Assembly: GCA_038380795.1 (NCBI GenBank)
Contig: CM076259.1
Location: forward strand, 63,259,938-63,323,937
Length of the DNA stretch: 64,000 bases
DNA from: Pyrocephalus nanus
Taxonomy: Eukaryota > Chordata > Aves > Passeriformes > Tyrannidae
Reading direction: 5' to 3'
Below the pieces are notes generated by a model. It saw nothing but the letters and a program-made list of their open reading frames with translations, made no database searches and was not told where the DNA came from. This document shows positions 37,501 through 50,692 of this stretch, piece by piece. The position numbers and the translations under genes were made by a program. Position 1 is the first letter of the stretch. The number at the start of each line of letters is the position of its first letter.

Positions 37501-38210
37501 TGACAGGAAAATCACAATCACCATTTTCTTCAGCTGCATGTCCCTTGGAGGCCTCTGTGAGTGCTGGACTCCTGGATGTCAGAAACTATGCTACTTGTCC
37601 CAAGTCCAGTGTTTGTCCCACTCATCTGAGGGCTTCCTGTGACATCTTCCTTGGTAGCCAGAACAGGGAGTATTCAATGCTGCTCAGTAAACACTCATTT
37701 AATGGAAAAAAACTGAGAGACTTTTTCTTTTGTTGGAAATTTTTCATGAATTATTTTTGTTTAGGAAAACATGATATCATTCTGATGGTAAAAAAACAAA
37801 CTGGCAGGCCAGCTTTCTGTAACTCCTAAAATATCACCTCCTATTTTTTCATTTCGAAATATAAAAGAAGAAAGTGAAGAAATAAAATAGCCCAGAAGAA
37901 ACCCTATGTCTAATTCTTAGCTTTTCATTATTTTTCTGCCTTTGGCCAGTGCTTGAAACACAAGAGAGAGAAAGAGGCTGTGCAAATGAGCATGTTTTCC
38001 CCTTGCAATGCGGAAACTCAGAAATTGAAAAAGGATAGATTTATTTTTTTCTGATTTTAAAAATGACATTTTTTGAGGGAAAATGTTAAATCAACCCTCT
38101 ATTTTTCAGTGAAGATATGCAAACCAGTTTGGCTCACCACATTTCATGGCTCAGCCTTCTCAGACCACAAATTATAGATGTCATAACAAATGTCAAAAAT
38201 ACAGCAGAAC

Positions 38211-38360
38211 GTAATATATTATATACACGGAGACATGAGTACAGTCAGTCATATATACACATGCATTCACGTATGTATATATAATCATCTGTGTGTGTAT
38301 GAATAGGTGTGTATAAATATCTCTGCATCTGCACGTATATGTTTGTGTGTGAGTATGTAA
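38211..38360. repeat. Degenerate TA/TG-rich microsatellite region
   Basis: About 150 bp dominated by alternating purine-pyrimidine words such as ATATATAC, GTATGTATATATAA, TGTGTGTGTATG and GTTTGTGTGTGAGTATG. It is an interrupted, probably old, dinucleotide repeat with Z-DNA-prone segments. It is not coding, although frames stay open through it on the minus strand. Confidence 0.75.
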
Positions 38361-40139
38361 AGTAGATGTGTCTGTGCTTGCAAGCCAAGGAAGTCCCCAA
38401 GAGTTCTGGGGAAGAGTTCTGCTTTGGGAAGGTCTCCTCTGTCTATTGGGAAGATACATTTTCATGCAATATTCACCTGTGGTTCCCACTGTTTTTACTG
38501 GCCCTACCAAATGTTTTGACCAGAACAAAATCTACCCAGCAGCACTGTGAACCTGTGTTTCCACCAGCTGTTTGGCATATTTATTACCTATGTGAGGAAA
38601 GCTTGAAAGCTTTGCCTGTTTCACAAGAGAGTAGCAATGCAGCCCAGAAATCACATTTGGGTTGCGATACAAAGTCCTCAGTCCTTAGAAGCAACCCTTT
38701 CAGGTAAGAGTGGAAACCCTTTGCACCTGCCAGTACATTTCATCAGGCCATGTGGAGATCAGATGAAGGAGGAAGAATATGTAAGAATATGTAAGAACCA
38801 AGTGCCTCCCCCTGGGAAATGTCACAAAAGTTGGAATAGTGTTTTGTGCAGGGTTGCACAGCAGTCAGAGACAGTAAAGAGGAACTGTTTATTTAGTGGG
38901 AAAATAAATTTGAGTTGAATTGTCCAGGCTTATGTTTTGGCTGTTTTAGCAGAGTTAACTAGTGCCCATACAAAGTCTTTTGAAAAAAATATGTAAGTTA
39001 GTTTTGCATACAGTGTGGTCCCTCACACTGCTCCCAGTCCCAGAGCAGTGGTTCAGCACTAATTCAGACACTTTTCTCTCTTTGCTTGGGTCAGAGGGAG
39101 AGCTCAAGGCCTGGCCCCTGCCCTCCTCACCAGCTCCTCTCTGCTGTACACATCTCAGCACCTCACCTCCCACACATAGGGTGCTGCCACATGTTAGTAA
39201 AAGCTCTGCATTTGAAGAAATGTCTCTAGGGGTTTTATTGCAGGCAGGTAACTCCTTGTCAAATGGACAGGGGTTTTTCTTCATTCTGCAGCCCCCATGC
39301 ACGAGAGGCGTCCTGGGGAACAAGTTTCTCCTCACCTCTGCTGGACAGCTCTGCTGACTGCAAATGCCACATACCCCTCATCATCCTAATTTTCCTAATT
39401 CCTCCATGGCACAGCCAAGCAGAATATGATGTAGAAATCTTTGACTGAACACTGAGTGAACCTGTGTATCCTCCCAGCATGACTCTAGGCTGAGGGGTCT
39501 CTTGATAGGGTTCTTTCTGGTGCAACTTTGGACTGATGTGTCTATAGTGCCTCCAATATAGTGCTACTTCAATGACAAGTGGTCCTAGGATGTCTGCTCT
39601 GCTTTGTGCCATCTTCCATCCCATCCTGCTTCTTTGCAGCCACTGTTTAAACTCAGGCTAGCTGTAATCCCAAAAGCACTGACCTTAAGAGAGCTGCTGC
39701 ACCTCCTTTGTGAGGGATGTCTCACTCCCAATGCCTTCCTACATGGGTTTCAAAGAGGCAGCTCAAGGATCAAGAGGAGACTTTATGAAACATTGGCAGT
39801 CTGCCTTCAAAAAGTGTGGTTTCAGCCTTCCATGCTACTCCAAACTTTGCAGCAGTTCCTCTGGTTTTCATCTTAGGGCTGTGATAGCAGACCTCCTTCC
39901 CACACTGCCATAGTCTCTGACTAGCACAAGTCCAGCAGATAACAACAGATCAAGAGTGCCAGTCTCTCAAACAGCAGCCCTTATGCCTGGATCCTCCCTT
40001 AGCACCCAGCAAAAGGTAGATGGTCTTTGCAGCATGATCTCAAGGTGAATGTGCCCGGCCTTGGATGGCTCAAAGGGAAAAGGAGGGAAGAAGAATAATC
40101 TATCCACAAACATGTTCAATTCTAGAGGCCATGTACATC

Positions 40140-40214
40140 TGGTTTGACATGGGATGGACTAGATGACCTTTAAAGGTCCCCTCCAACTCAAACTGTTTCA
40201 TGATTCTATGATAT
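40140..40214 (+). mobile_element. CR1 LINE 3'-tail fragment
   Basis: A very short plus-strand CR1 remnant. It reads 'GGGATGGACTAGATGACCTT', 'TAAAGGTCCCCTCCAACTCA', 'AACTGTTTCATGATTCTATG'. Only the last 75 bp or so of the 3' UTR and one tail unit remain recognisable. The sequence just upstream (40.0-40.14 kb) may be a decayed continuation, but I cannot align it by eye. Confidence 0.9.
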
Positions 40215-43200
40215 TACAAATGTACTCCTAGAATGAATGGCCTCCATGCACAGCCTGGTCTGCTGTTACGGTCTGGGGAGTTCCTGTGTCAAAAAAAGGC
40301 TCCCTTGGTTAATGGTATTTCTGCATAATGTTTATTTTGTATTTTGTTATGCAACTCTCCATTGTCAGACACGGTCAGAGCATTTAGGGCCCCCATACTA
40401 AGAGGTGTGAAAGCGCAGCACTTTTTATCCCTTTTAAGTATCAAAGAGGGACATGAAATACTATCTGTTTTTAAAAGATATCAGTTGAAATCTATTTTTG
40501 TTGCTGCTAAAAATATGTCTTTATTGTGTAGCTGGGAAAGAACTTCTTGCTCTGGCTGAGCATCTGCTCAAAGTGATCTGTAAATGTGCTCTCAGCCTCA
40601 GGTACAGAGTAGTGTCCCATGGCCTTTGGTTTGACCATGCAGAAAGCAGTACTGGAACAGCTGTTGGCAAGCCTGGCATACAGTTATGACATTTTTCCTT
40701 CCAGGGAGTTGTTTTAGCTACTGAAAAGGAGTTCCTGCTGTCAGGCAGATGCTACAGTCACCAGTCTACCCTCCTATATGTAAGATAGATACAGACCCAC
40801 TGGAGTAAATTAGACTGGCCTAGGAGCAACAAGGCAGGTTCATCCCAGTCTCAGGATAGAAATATCTGTGTGGGTCAGGAAAACAGTAGTTCATTGTTTC
40901 AAGAAAAAAATGAAAATAAACTTCAACCTGATCTGACATGCAAAATAATCCTCCCTTAGAAAGACACATCAGCCAAGCTTTCAGGAGAGCCTTTATGGGG
41001 ATGACATCATCATGAAGCAGCTGAGAAGGGCTCTTCTCAACAGAGAGCACGTGGAGCACCTTGTGTGCTGCACTGGACCAGGCTCTCTAGAGAATGGGGA
41101 ATCTGACTACTTCTGCCTTTCTAACTTATTTTTGTGGATTGTTTCTACTCTGACTTCTGTCTGTCCTCCACATTTCACAGAGCAGGTACATCTGCAGTCC
41201 CCTGTGACAGCTTTGGAGGGACTCTCACAGGGATGTGCAGTTTTCCTCGTTTCCCAGCTATGCTTCCAGAATACCCAGAGACTCCTCGCAGGCAGGTAAT
41301 GTATAGATCCTATGAGAGTACTTTTCATTCCCTGCACTTAATAAATCAAAAACCTAGAGTACAGTCAGGTACCGGCAAAGACGCAATGCTGGTACTTATC
41401 TGGAATCATACATGAGGAAGTCATCTTGTTAGGTTGCCAAGAAGAGTTCTCATTTGATCTAAAGGTGTTTTATTAAAATTAGTGGCTAGTAGAACATTTA
41501 TTTTAGCTTTGTTAGTGGAATTATTACATTGTAGGGTCTCACAAAAGCAGCAAAAATACACAGAACCCTCTTCAGTGAGGGCCGGTTTGGTGTGTGACAT
41601 AAGTGCTGGGTCACACTTGGGATATACTCATTATATCACACAAGCTGGATGTGCTGAATTTGTAAAGTCAGATGGAATGAGTGGTGCTTTTAATTAACTT
41701 TATGCTACATGTCTGTCCAACACAACAGGTAGTTTTACTCAATTGAAAGGGGTCCTAAATAGCTTAGGTTAAGTAAAGATACCTTTGTAAATATTCCTTT
41801 GCTGAATAACCTCCAAGCAACTTCCAGCTCCATTTATACTGCTTTGAGGTCAGGCACGAAGCATTGCTTGTGGTGCCTGAAAATTAGTTTTTAAGATCTC
41901 TCATAAGGTCTGCAATATTTATATTTTTAGAGATTAAAAACAGATTGTTCATTTTAATCTTGTATTCTGAAGGGGATAGGTCTGCATGGGATTGTCATTT
42001 GTGTTATGTGGCTGGACCAAAAACCTTATATCACATAGTTTACTCCCCATTTCAGTCACAGGTCCAATGCAACAGAAAAGTCAGAGGGCAAGGCACACAC
42101 TGTATTCAAACAGGAAAATCACTTCTGCTGGGGTCTGGTAATAAATGGTAAGTGGCTTCACACCTTTGCTATAGTCTGTTGTCAGTGACAACAGGGTGCT
42201 GTAACAAGAACTATACACAGAGAAAGTTTCCTATTAAGTCTTTGTGAGTAGGAGAGACCTAAGACTATACCTGCCTGCTCAAAGACAGAAGCCTATCAAA
42301 AAGGAAAACGTAAAATGAAGAGCATGAATAAGCAACTTATGCTGTCAAAGACTAAGAAGCGGTGTGGCAAGCCTGACCAAAGGGATTATGAAGGGATAAT
42401 GGAGAACAAAAGCTACTTAACTTTATACCTGTTTATAAATTAAGCTAGTAACTAACTGTTGAGAGAGGGAAAAGTAAACCAAAACCTGGCTTGAGAAAAT
42501 CTCAGTGCTTCAGTGTCAGGGCATGTATCTTTGGATGTTGGGAAGATTATTACTGTTATTACTGTTCACACTGTTTCCTTGGCTGCTCTATGGCCCTGCT
42601 TAGTGACATCTGAGGTGGTACACAATCCTCGAGGGTGCTCCTGCATCCTTTAATAAAAGGGGGGCAGGGAACAAACTAAGCATCAGCCCAGGCTACTCAT
42701 ACTGCAGAAAACAATCTGGGGACAGCTATTCATAGGACTGCTCCCAAGCAGACCCACAAGTGAACCAGTTTTGGGTAGGGTTTCCCCCAGCCCTTCCATA
42801 CCATCCGTCCCAGCCAACATCATGCCTTCAGCACCTGCAGCACCTGCCACACCTCAGAGCACACAACACCCTCCATCGCTCATGTTTTTGCTATAGAAAC
42901 AGCACTCTCGTGAGATTCAGGACAACCCTTGGGCTATGCAGAATTATTTCTTTTATCTTAGGGCCAGTGGGGCATCAGGTAGGGCCCAGGACAAACCCAT
43001 GGCCAAGCACTCGGTGGGGTAGTCACAGACAGGCTGTTGAGGAGGCAGTGCTGTTATCAGCCTGTATGTGAGCCAAACTCACACACAAACTGTGCCCCTT
43101 GACCTAATGGGAGGCAGAGATGTCCCTCATGAATTTATTGGTGTTTGGTATAGGCATGGCCTTTCTGCTCAGTGGTAGCTTTCATCTGTCATTCTTGTGT

Positions 43201-44531
43201 CTCATTTAAGCTTTTCTCCTATAAGATAAAATTATCTGTCATCTGCTGCATAGCAAGGGCAAACCTGGCTTCATTCCATGCATCAGAGGATTGAATCAGA
43301 AAGTAAAGAATCAAAGTTGCCCAAGCAAAGGTAAATCTGGCATTTCTGAATTTTGAAAGTGAAACACTTCTTCTTCTGGTATAAACATTATTGTTACAAA
43401 TGCTTTCCTGCACAAGTGCAGAGAATGAGACCAGATTATACCATACAACTTGACCAGGCAACGCTTTGTCTTTGATAAGCAAGTGCTGTTGCTTGAGTCA
43501 TTCTGAAACAGACAAAGGAAGCAAGAGAGAAGTCATGAGGGAGGATGCAAATAAGGAATATGGGTCACTGCTGAGTTCCCATAGAATCTGCACTGTTGGG
43601 CAGATGGTTTTAGGTACCCTTTTCTAGAAATGTACCTTTGATGCCTGCTGCAGCTTACCTGAGGATTTGGGCACCAAATAATACCAAAGTGGCTCCTCTT
43701 TTCCATGGAAACCAAAGTTTGGGAAGGCAGAAAAGAATCCAATCTTGCCCCACTACAGGGTTAGGATGTAGCTGGGGTAACTTGAATCTGGGTACTGTGG
43801 AGAGACCCATCTGGTGTGATGGGGGAAGCATGAAGAACAGTAAACTATTGTTTTTGCTGAGTCTCTAGCTTGGTGGTACAGCAAAACCCAACCTTCCTTA
43901 GACAAGTTCAGTGTCAATGCTGATCATAAACTTAGGAAAACTAGCTTCAGTATAAAATAACACTAATAGCAATCTGTCCCTTCCACTTCCTTCCTTTTTT
44001 TTGCTTCATTAAAAGGTCAAGGACAAATGTTAAAGCTGAAGAGTGTGCAGCGTTTCCTTTTCTCAATTTCACCCCTTCAGTGCATTTAGACCTCTTTGTG
44101 TTAACTTTAATGACTTGCCAGAAGATGCTGCTGTTTCTGTGAGTTGTGGGAGAGCTTCTTAGAACAGACTTGTGCAGAAGATTTTGGGTTTTCATTGAAC
44201 AAATGGAAGTAACACAATTTAGTTTTCGAGTTTTGGCAAAAAGAAAAGCAAAGTTTTCAGTATTTTGGGGTTAAAGAAGTCATGGGTTTGGACCAAGAAA
44301 TCTGGGCTTGGCAATTTTTGGGTTGCAGTTTTTGTGCTCTTGAAACCTTCAGTTTTTTATTGGGAAAGTAAGTATCTTCAGTGTAAATTTTTTTAGGCTG
44401 AAAAATCCCCTTTCTGGGGAAAGCAATTTCTTGGATGATCTTCCTCAAAAGGTAGCTGCTGGCAAGTGCTCTGACATGGGCCAGGAGGATGGGAAACTCT
44501 GAAAGAAATACTTGTGTCTCACATATCAGGG
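40215..44531. other. Unique non-coding stretch, no gene recognised
   Basis: No gene or transposon recognised. Short open frames on both strands lack recognisable domains. A C/A-rich patch with repeated CAGCACCTG words lies at about 42830-42850. The sequence turns AT-rich at 41.7-42.0 and 42.4 kb. Confidence 0.55.
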
Positions 44532-44622
44532 GTTACCCCAACCCAGACGCAGCACCTTGCACTTGTTCTTGTTAGGCCACTTGAGGTTCCTTTGGGCCCG
44601 CTTCTTCAGCTTGTCCAGGTCA
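44532..44622 (-). mobile_element. Internal CR1 ORF2 fragment, minus strand
   Basis: The reverse complement of a CR1 ORF2 segment just downstream of the RT active site. It corresponds to the family stretch encoding 'L(D)KLKK.A..NL..PN..K' followed by 'VLHLG'. Plus-strand words are 'CAGCACCTTGCACTTGTTCT', 'GTTAGGCCACTTGAGGTTCC' and 'CTTCAGCTTGTCCAGGTC'. It lacks any 3' UTR or tail, which is unusual for CR1 since truncation normally removes the 5' side. A deletion must have removed the rest. Confidence 0.78.
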
Positions 44623-47600
44623 AGAACACAGAATCCTTCTGGTTTCTAGATTACTGTTAACTTTATGCAGGCCTCTTCAAAGGGAAGAGAACTAGATCAG
44701 GCACTACAGTTTTTCTGCTGCGCTTGCCTGTACTCACTTTTTCCACGATCCTTTCAGATATTCAACATACCCAATTGCAATGAGAGTGAATCTGTCTTGC
44801 ATCTCTTTTTATGTCTCCTCCCCTGTCTCCATTTCAACCCTGTGTATCCTCACTGGGGCTCCATTGCCTCCCATGTCTAGGGTGTAGAACAACAGAGATG
44901 CGAAGGTGATATGGAAGGTCTTGAATGCTGGGGGAGATGAACTCAGACTGGGAAAGACTAAAAAATGTTGTAAAAGTAAAAGAAAGGGACAGGGCTAAAA
45001 GACACTCCTATAACTGAGGGGCTGGTCCCCTTGTGGGTAAGATCTGCATGGGTTTTGTCCTTTTTTTTTTTCCCCTAATTTTTTCAGTTCATAGTATGTA
45101 TCTGAATCGAGATACATTCCCAACACTCAGATCCCATTTCCATTTTCCTTTGTTGCCCCAAAGTCACCACTGCCTGTGTGGGTGCTCCTTTTCTGTCAAC
45201 AAAAAACTGTTGCCAGTGGGATTTTTGGTAGACCTTAGTGGTCAAATAAACCAGTGTTCTCCCTGGTTTTGTTTAGATGTCTTCTGTTGCTTCTTTGGTA
45301 CTTACCTCAGAGATGATTGTGGCATATGACACAGACAGCAGGGTCAGTATCCTCTTGTTTAAGGGTTTTTGGGAATAAAGAGGTGGCAGATTTAGAGAAA
45401 GAACTGATAATTCTTTTTGTCTATGCTACAGCTTTCCTACTTTCTCTCCCTTTCTTAGTTTTCAGTAATTTCCAACATTTTGCTTTTTCCCTGGTGATGT
45501 CTGATCTTGCATTTACTTCAAAGCCAAGCAGCTACTTAGTGATAGACAGTTGCATTCTCTATATGTCTTCTATCAACCAGCACCAACAGGCAGAAATGCA
45601 AATCTTCTTGACCTGAGAGAGGACTCTCCTCACCTGGACGATCACCAGTGCAAGGGAGCATTCTCAGCCAGTACACATTGTTTCTCAGGAGGACTGGGCA
45701 ACATGTAATGAATTTCATGTGTTTGCAGCACAGCCTCTCCATCATCACTTCACTCTGGTGCAGCTGTTGTCTAGAATCATCGTCTACCATTTAAGGTCAG
45801 TTGACAGAGGTATATTTTAAAGACACCCTGGTACCTGTATGCAGGTGAGGCTGCCATCTTCTGCTGTTTAGTCCTGTTACATGATCTGAAGCATAGAGGA
45901 TGCAGGAGTGCATGGTACAGGCATTTCAGACACTATGAAATTCGGGAGGTCTCAAGAATGGGCAGACTTTAGGGAACCTTCTCCTTCTTCTCATTCAGGT
46001 CTTTCACTCTGCTTGGTTGGTCGTCCAGCACCTAGGCTTGGAAAAGAGTGAGTTTGATTCAACCAAAATGTCCTCCTAGACCCCCTTTGCAGTGGAACCT
46101 TTGGGTGTAGTTAATGAGGAGAGAGAGAAATTATTTAGGGTGATTTTTTTCTTTTTCAGAAAAACACAGTTGAACCCTAAAAAAAAGAGAAGACAGTGCA
46201 AGCTGAACATCACAGAGAGAAAAAGTCCTGGCTGTGAGATTTATCTAGTGTTCCGAAGGAAGTGTGGAAACCTTATCACTTTAGGACATTAAAATAGGCA
46301 GCAGAGAGCACTAGAAAAAGTGCTGTTGTGAAATACCCTTCACTGGAAAGTAGGTGAATTGATATTGCTTTGGGTATCTTTTACACTTATCAATTCTTCT
46401 CAGAGCTATCCTCTGCATCCTAAAGAAATATCCTTTGGCTGTGAACACTTTGTCTCACAAGTAATTAAGTAGAAATATCACTAAGTATATTTCAATATGT
46501 ATCCTCAACTGCCTGGAACTCAACCTGGGGATTCAGGATCTGCTTGTAATTAACATTCCATAGTAAGACTCCACACCCTCTATTTGTCTCTTCCTAATTA
46601 TGTGTTGGAAATGCACATTTTTCCTACCATTAGCAATTTCAGCAGAGAAGTTTTAGCTAGGCTTTAAATTGCCCTCCACCTCAATTTAAATATTCCCTGT
46701 TATTTTAGGTTTGTAGACATTACACAAGAAAACCTTTTCTCAGGGCGTCATAGGGAAACAAGCCACTGACTCAAAAAATCCCAACTGCTGAGCTGCCTTC
46801 TGGGTTGACAATATCACGGATTTAGGCTGTGATCTGTTAGCTCTTGTGGGTTTCCATACTGGTAATTAAAGGTGTCACTCCTAATTAGCATGAGAGCTTG
46901 TGGATGTGAAGAGTAATTGTGAAAGGGGCTGCTCAGGAATCTTCTTTCTGTGAAACTGTCTTTCCTTCCAGTACATTTTCATGGCAGTACATCTGCTGGG
47001 GGTGCTTTTCATCAGGAAGCTTTGACTGCATTAGAAGATGGAGAAACAAAGCACTTCAGCTGAGGGTGAATGAACGCTTTAACTTGGGTCTGTCAGCAAG
47101 GGACTGAATGGCTGCACCTTCAGGTGTGATAACAAAAGTTATGTCCACTGTGGGTTAGTTTTTAACAAATTCACCAGTTACTTATATTGTGCTGCTTGCC
47201 CGTTCTGTCTTGTCTTTACTTCAGCTTACCCAAATGCTCATGTTCCCTGAGCCTGCTGTGCCCAAGGTATGTGCTGAGGGCACATATGGCTGAGTCACAG
47301 ATGGCACATCTCTCTAGGGACCGACAGCAATAGCATTCATCCTGAACTTAAAAAGAAGCCAGAACAAGCAATCCTGGATCTTCAGGGAGATACATCAACC
47401 CCTGTGTGGGTCCTAGGAGACTGCCCAGGGATATGTAAGGAAGCTGAGGTGTCAGTCTCCCTTCTGGTAGGTAGGATATGGATGAGGTAGGTTACCCCAG
47501 TGGAGCTCCTCTGACTGGGTACTGCTACTGTGCTGCTTCCATGGCTATGCTGAGATTATGCGTGTCTGAGGGCAATCAAAACAGTTTGTTCCCAGACTCC

Positions 47601-47886
47601 ACAGAGTTTTTAGTGCACTTGACTGTAATGGTAATTAAAAGCAAACAAATCTGGATGAGTTCTGTGGGGCTGCCAGATCCCCCCAGAGATACCTCGGCTT
47701 TCCTTTATGTTTTTTTATGGTAATGGAAGGGCTGGTGGCAAACTCTTTGCTGACACTAGTAAATGGTGACATATGAGCTGTCACTCTGGGGACAGTGGAT
47801 GAAACTGTGGCTGTGCTGAAGCTGGTGGCAAAACTCTTGTTAACTTCAACAGAGCCAGATCATTATTTTCCATTCATAATTTATAT

Positions 47887-47906
47887 GGGGGGACATTTGC
47901 CCCCCC
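47887..47906. repeat. G6/C7 hairpin
   Basis: GGGGGG (47887-47892) is followed, after the loop ACATTTG, by CCCCCCC (47900-47906). It forms a compact all-GC stem in otherwise AT-rich sequence, about 60 bp before a T29 run. Confidence 0.8.
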
Positions 47907-47960
47907 TTTCCCCAAAACTTCTCTTTTTCTCAAGTGATTAATAAGCTAAAAATAAGAAGA

Positions 47961-47964
<4 letters not shown>

Positions 47965-47993
<29 letters not shown>
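47965..47993. repeat. T29 homopolymer
   Basis: An uninterrupted run of 29 T residues, the longest homopolymer in the window. It could be the poly(A) tail of a minus-strand retrocopy, but the adjacent sequence (47994 onward) resembles no gene I know and no flanking direct repeat is obvious. Length is likely polymorphic or subject to assembly error. Confidence 0.9.
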
Positions 47994-49240
47994 GGAAATC
48001 AAATTTTGACCTACTAAGCTTGCTCTGACTGTTTTAGCCTCAAGGCAAATTTGCAAACTGGCCTAGGGAAGCTGGTACTTGTTATTGTTGCTTCAAAGAC
48101 AGTCTATGTGGGAGAGGGAATGAGATGTGTTGGGATTAAAATACCCTAGCTGTAAAAAGCAGTAATAATTACCGTCTACATGTGGGCAAGTCAAAAGGGG
48201 TTATTACCAAAAGAAATTTAAAGTCCTGTTTGCAGAGAAAACTGCCTGAAATCCAGCATTATTCATCTGTGCAGAGTGGATTGTTTTCAAACACAGTTTT
48301 CTTCAAATACCCCTTTTGTATGGCTAGTTCTAAATGGAACAAGACAACGTTAAGAGGTTTGGCATCAGGTAAGTGAGGGTATAATAGGAATTACAGAAGG
48401 CAGGTCTGCTCTCAGGAGCCTTGGTAGCTGGGGGGCCAGCAAAGCTGCCTCCCACAAGAATGCTCCGCACACACCCTGGAGTCAGGCTGTGTGCTACTCA
48501 TCTGGTCTTGACCCTGGGTCTTGACAGTGTCAGTGTGCTCTTTTAACAGAGTGTTTTGCTGTACTCTCCTGAAACTAAGACAATTAATAGATTCATAGAC
48601 TTGTAAAGGACTATCAGATCACATTGAGTGCTTCCATATAGATACTATGCACTTCCATGTGCATTTCACTCCACTTGCATCCCAGTAACTTGTGATACAC
48701 TAGTTCCTATTTTCCCAAAATGCATCTGTCCTTCTTGTGAGAATATTGCTGTTCAGTATATTACATAATTTCATGCTAATTATTTTCACTCAGTTTATTC
48801 TCATTTACTTTAATGAAAATCCTCTTCAGACTTGTTCATGGAAATGTGAGAAGGATCAGATCCCAGTCTGCCCTGATGTCTGTGAGGATAACTTCTAATG
48901 GGGAGAAGTTGGCTTAGTGCTCTCCTGCCTTCTGCATGGACTTTGACAGAAAGACATAAGAGAGGTCTACAATTTTTGTGGAGTTTCAGCTGCTCTGCTT
49001 TTACATAAAGTCACAGGTCAATCCCAAACACGAAGATTGTCCTGTGTTGTTGAAAACACTTAGTGAAAATTTTCGAGTATGAAGAGAAATGCTCCTCTAT
49101 ATGCTATAATTAATAAGACAGTTTCCCAACCTACAGTTGGTTGTGTGAGAAAATTCCTATGCCTCAAAAATATTGGCCAGTGATGCCACATGCCATTCTT
49201 CCAGCCTCCAGTTTTGTGTTAGAAGGTGAAAGAGAGCATC

Positions 49241-49271
<31 letters not shown>

Positions 49272-49277
49272 ATGTGT
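49241..49277. repeat. (TG)n microsatellite
   Basis: Eleven uninterrupted TG units (49241-49262) followed by an interrupted TATATGTGTATGTGT segment. It is a typical dinucleotide microsatellite, likely polymorphic and Z-DNA-prone. Confidence 0.92.
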
Positions 49278-50692
49278 AATACTACTGCTTCATTATATCT
49301 TCTACTGACAAAATGCCATACCACAATTCTGTCAGCTCCAAGATTAAGGTATTTAATAGCGTCATTTGGGTTGTGTCTTACAGCAAGATTCAATCAGTTC
49401 TTTATTGCATACATTGTTGGCTATCATTTGATTGGGCAATGCCTGCATGTACATTCAGTTTGGAAAAGCTGTTGCACAATGCTGTATTCCCTGTTTCTTC
49501 ATGGAAACTTGGAGTTCCTCTTAGCTTCACTTTCTGTGAATGATATGCTGCTGGGGAAATGTCTTTGAACCAGAAACCAGTCACGATGAGGGCATCAGTT
49601 TTATTTGTGTTTATTTTTATTTTTCTATTCCAGGTCCACAAACTCAGTCAATTTACACATGGCTTTCATTTATATGGTTATCAAAGCCTATTTCTTCATT
49701 CACAGGGCAGAAGCAAGAACGTTTTTCTTCCTTGAGGTCCTTGTGTGTTAAGTTTGGGAAATATATTTTATTTTACTGTTACACATTCCTTTTTCCTACC
49801 ATCTGTAAAAAAGATTTAGCATATATAACAGCTGCTCTCACCATTTATATCACCACAAAGTAAAAACACCTATGGACATAGAGATTTTCTGGCATTTGCT
49901 GTCTATTTTACACCCACCTGTTTATCAAGCGCTTTCAGTATGTATATCCTTGGCAGCTCATGGACCCGAAAATATCCAGCTCTTTACAGATCTAATAAGA
50001 ACTGTACTTGTAGACATGAAGAAATACTACCCATGAATTTTGCTGAATTTTCATAAGTTCTGCTGATTCATGCTGGGCTGAGGTGACCAAAGAGGTTTCA
50101 GAGAGTGGCTGCCTTCCTAGCCCTCTCTGTATGGAACTGGGGAGTGGATAGGCAGTGGTCTTTCTCTGCTAATCCCCATGAGTACTACTGCCTTCTCTCT
50201 TGCTGTCCATGGAGAGAAATAGTAATTCTTGTACCCAGTTTGTCTCATCCCCACACAGATATCCAAAGCAGCCCAGATGACCTGCATACTAAAAAGTTAT
50301 CTATACCTCTACTAGTGATTATGAAGAGATGTCAGGACGCTACCTCATATATAGGTGTCTTTGGTGCTGGCATGTTAAGCAGAGTGAGATAAACCCTACC
50401 CAAGCATCCCAGATGAGTAGGTGAAAGTGCCTGTTTATTCTTTACATTAATACTAGCAAACCTGTGGGCACCCCCTGTTCTGTGACACCATGGAGCCTCT
50501 GGAGCCAGCAATCTGACTCACTGCAATTGGTGAACAACGAGGGTTGAACTGTGAAGCCAGGAGCACGCAAAGAAAGTTATTTCAGTTGGTAACTAAGGCA
50601 GTCCACACTGTGCTGACTCCAAACCACCCTATGGAGATTTTGCTCAAAGCAAATTAGACAGGTGTACTTCTGAGCTTCTGCTGACCAGGTTT

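Larger units (their letters stand above)
30283..40139. other. Long CR1-free non-coding stretch
   Basis: Nearly 10 kb with no transposon or gene I can recognise. It is mostly AT-rich unique sequence, with simple-sequence tracts at 31.46-31.58 and 38.21-38.36 kb listed separately and T-runs near 34972 and 35309. A TATATAAGG-like word at about 32042 is unsupported by any downstream gene. The more GC-balanced 38.9-39.6 kb part has overlapping open frames on both strands (up to 131 codons) with no recognisable domain. Confidence 0.55.
44623..50692. other. Unique non-coding stretch with simple repeats
   Basis: No gene recognised. It holds a G6/C7 hairpin and T29 run (47.89-47.99 kb) and a TG microsatellite (49.24 kb), listed separately. 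A T-run at about 45060-45072 and AT-rich patches at 46.4-46.9 and 48.6-49.1 kb are also present. The open frames at 49.2-49.9 kb are chance frames through the microsatellite and its AT-rich flank. Confidence 0.55.

Noticed and set aside
38962..39357. 131-codon plus-strand frame overlapped by a 126-codon minus-strand frame
   Set aside because: Mutual openness on both strands reflects composition, and neither translation resembles a protein family.
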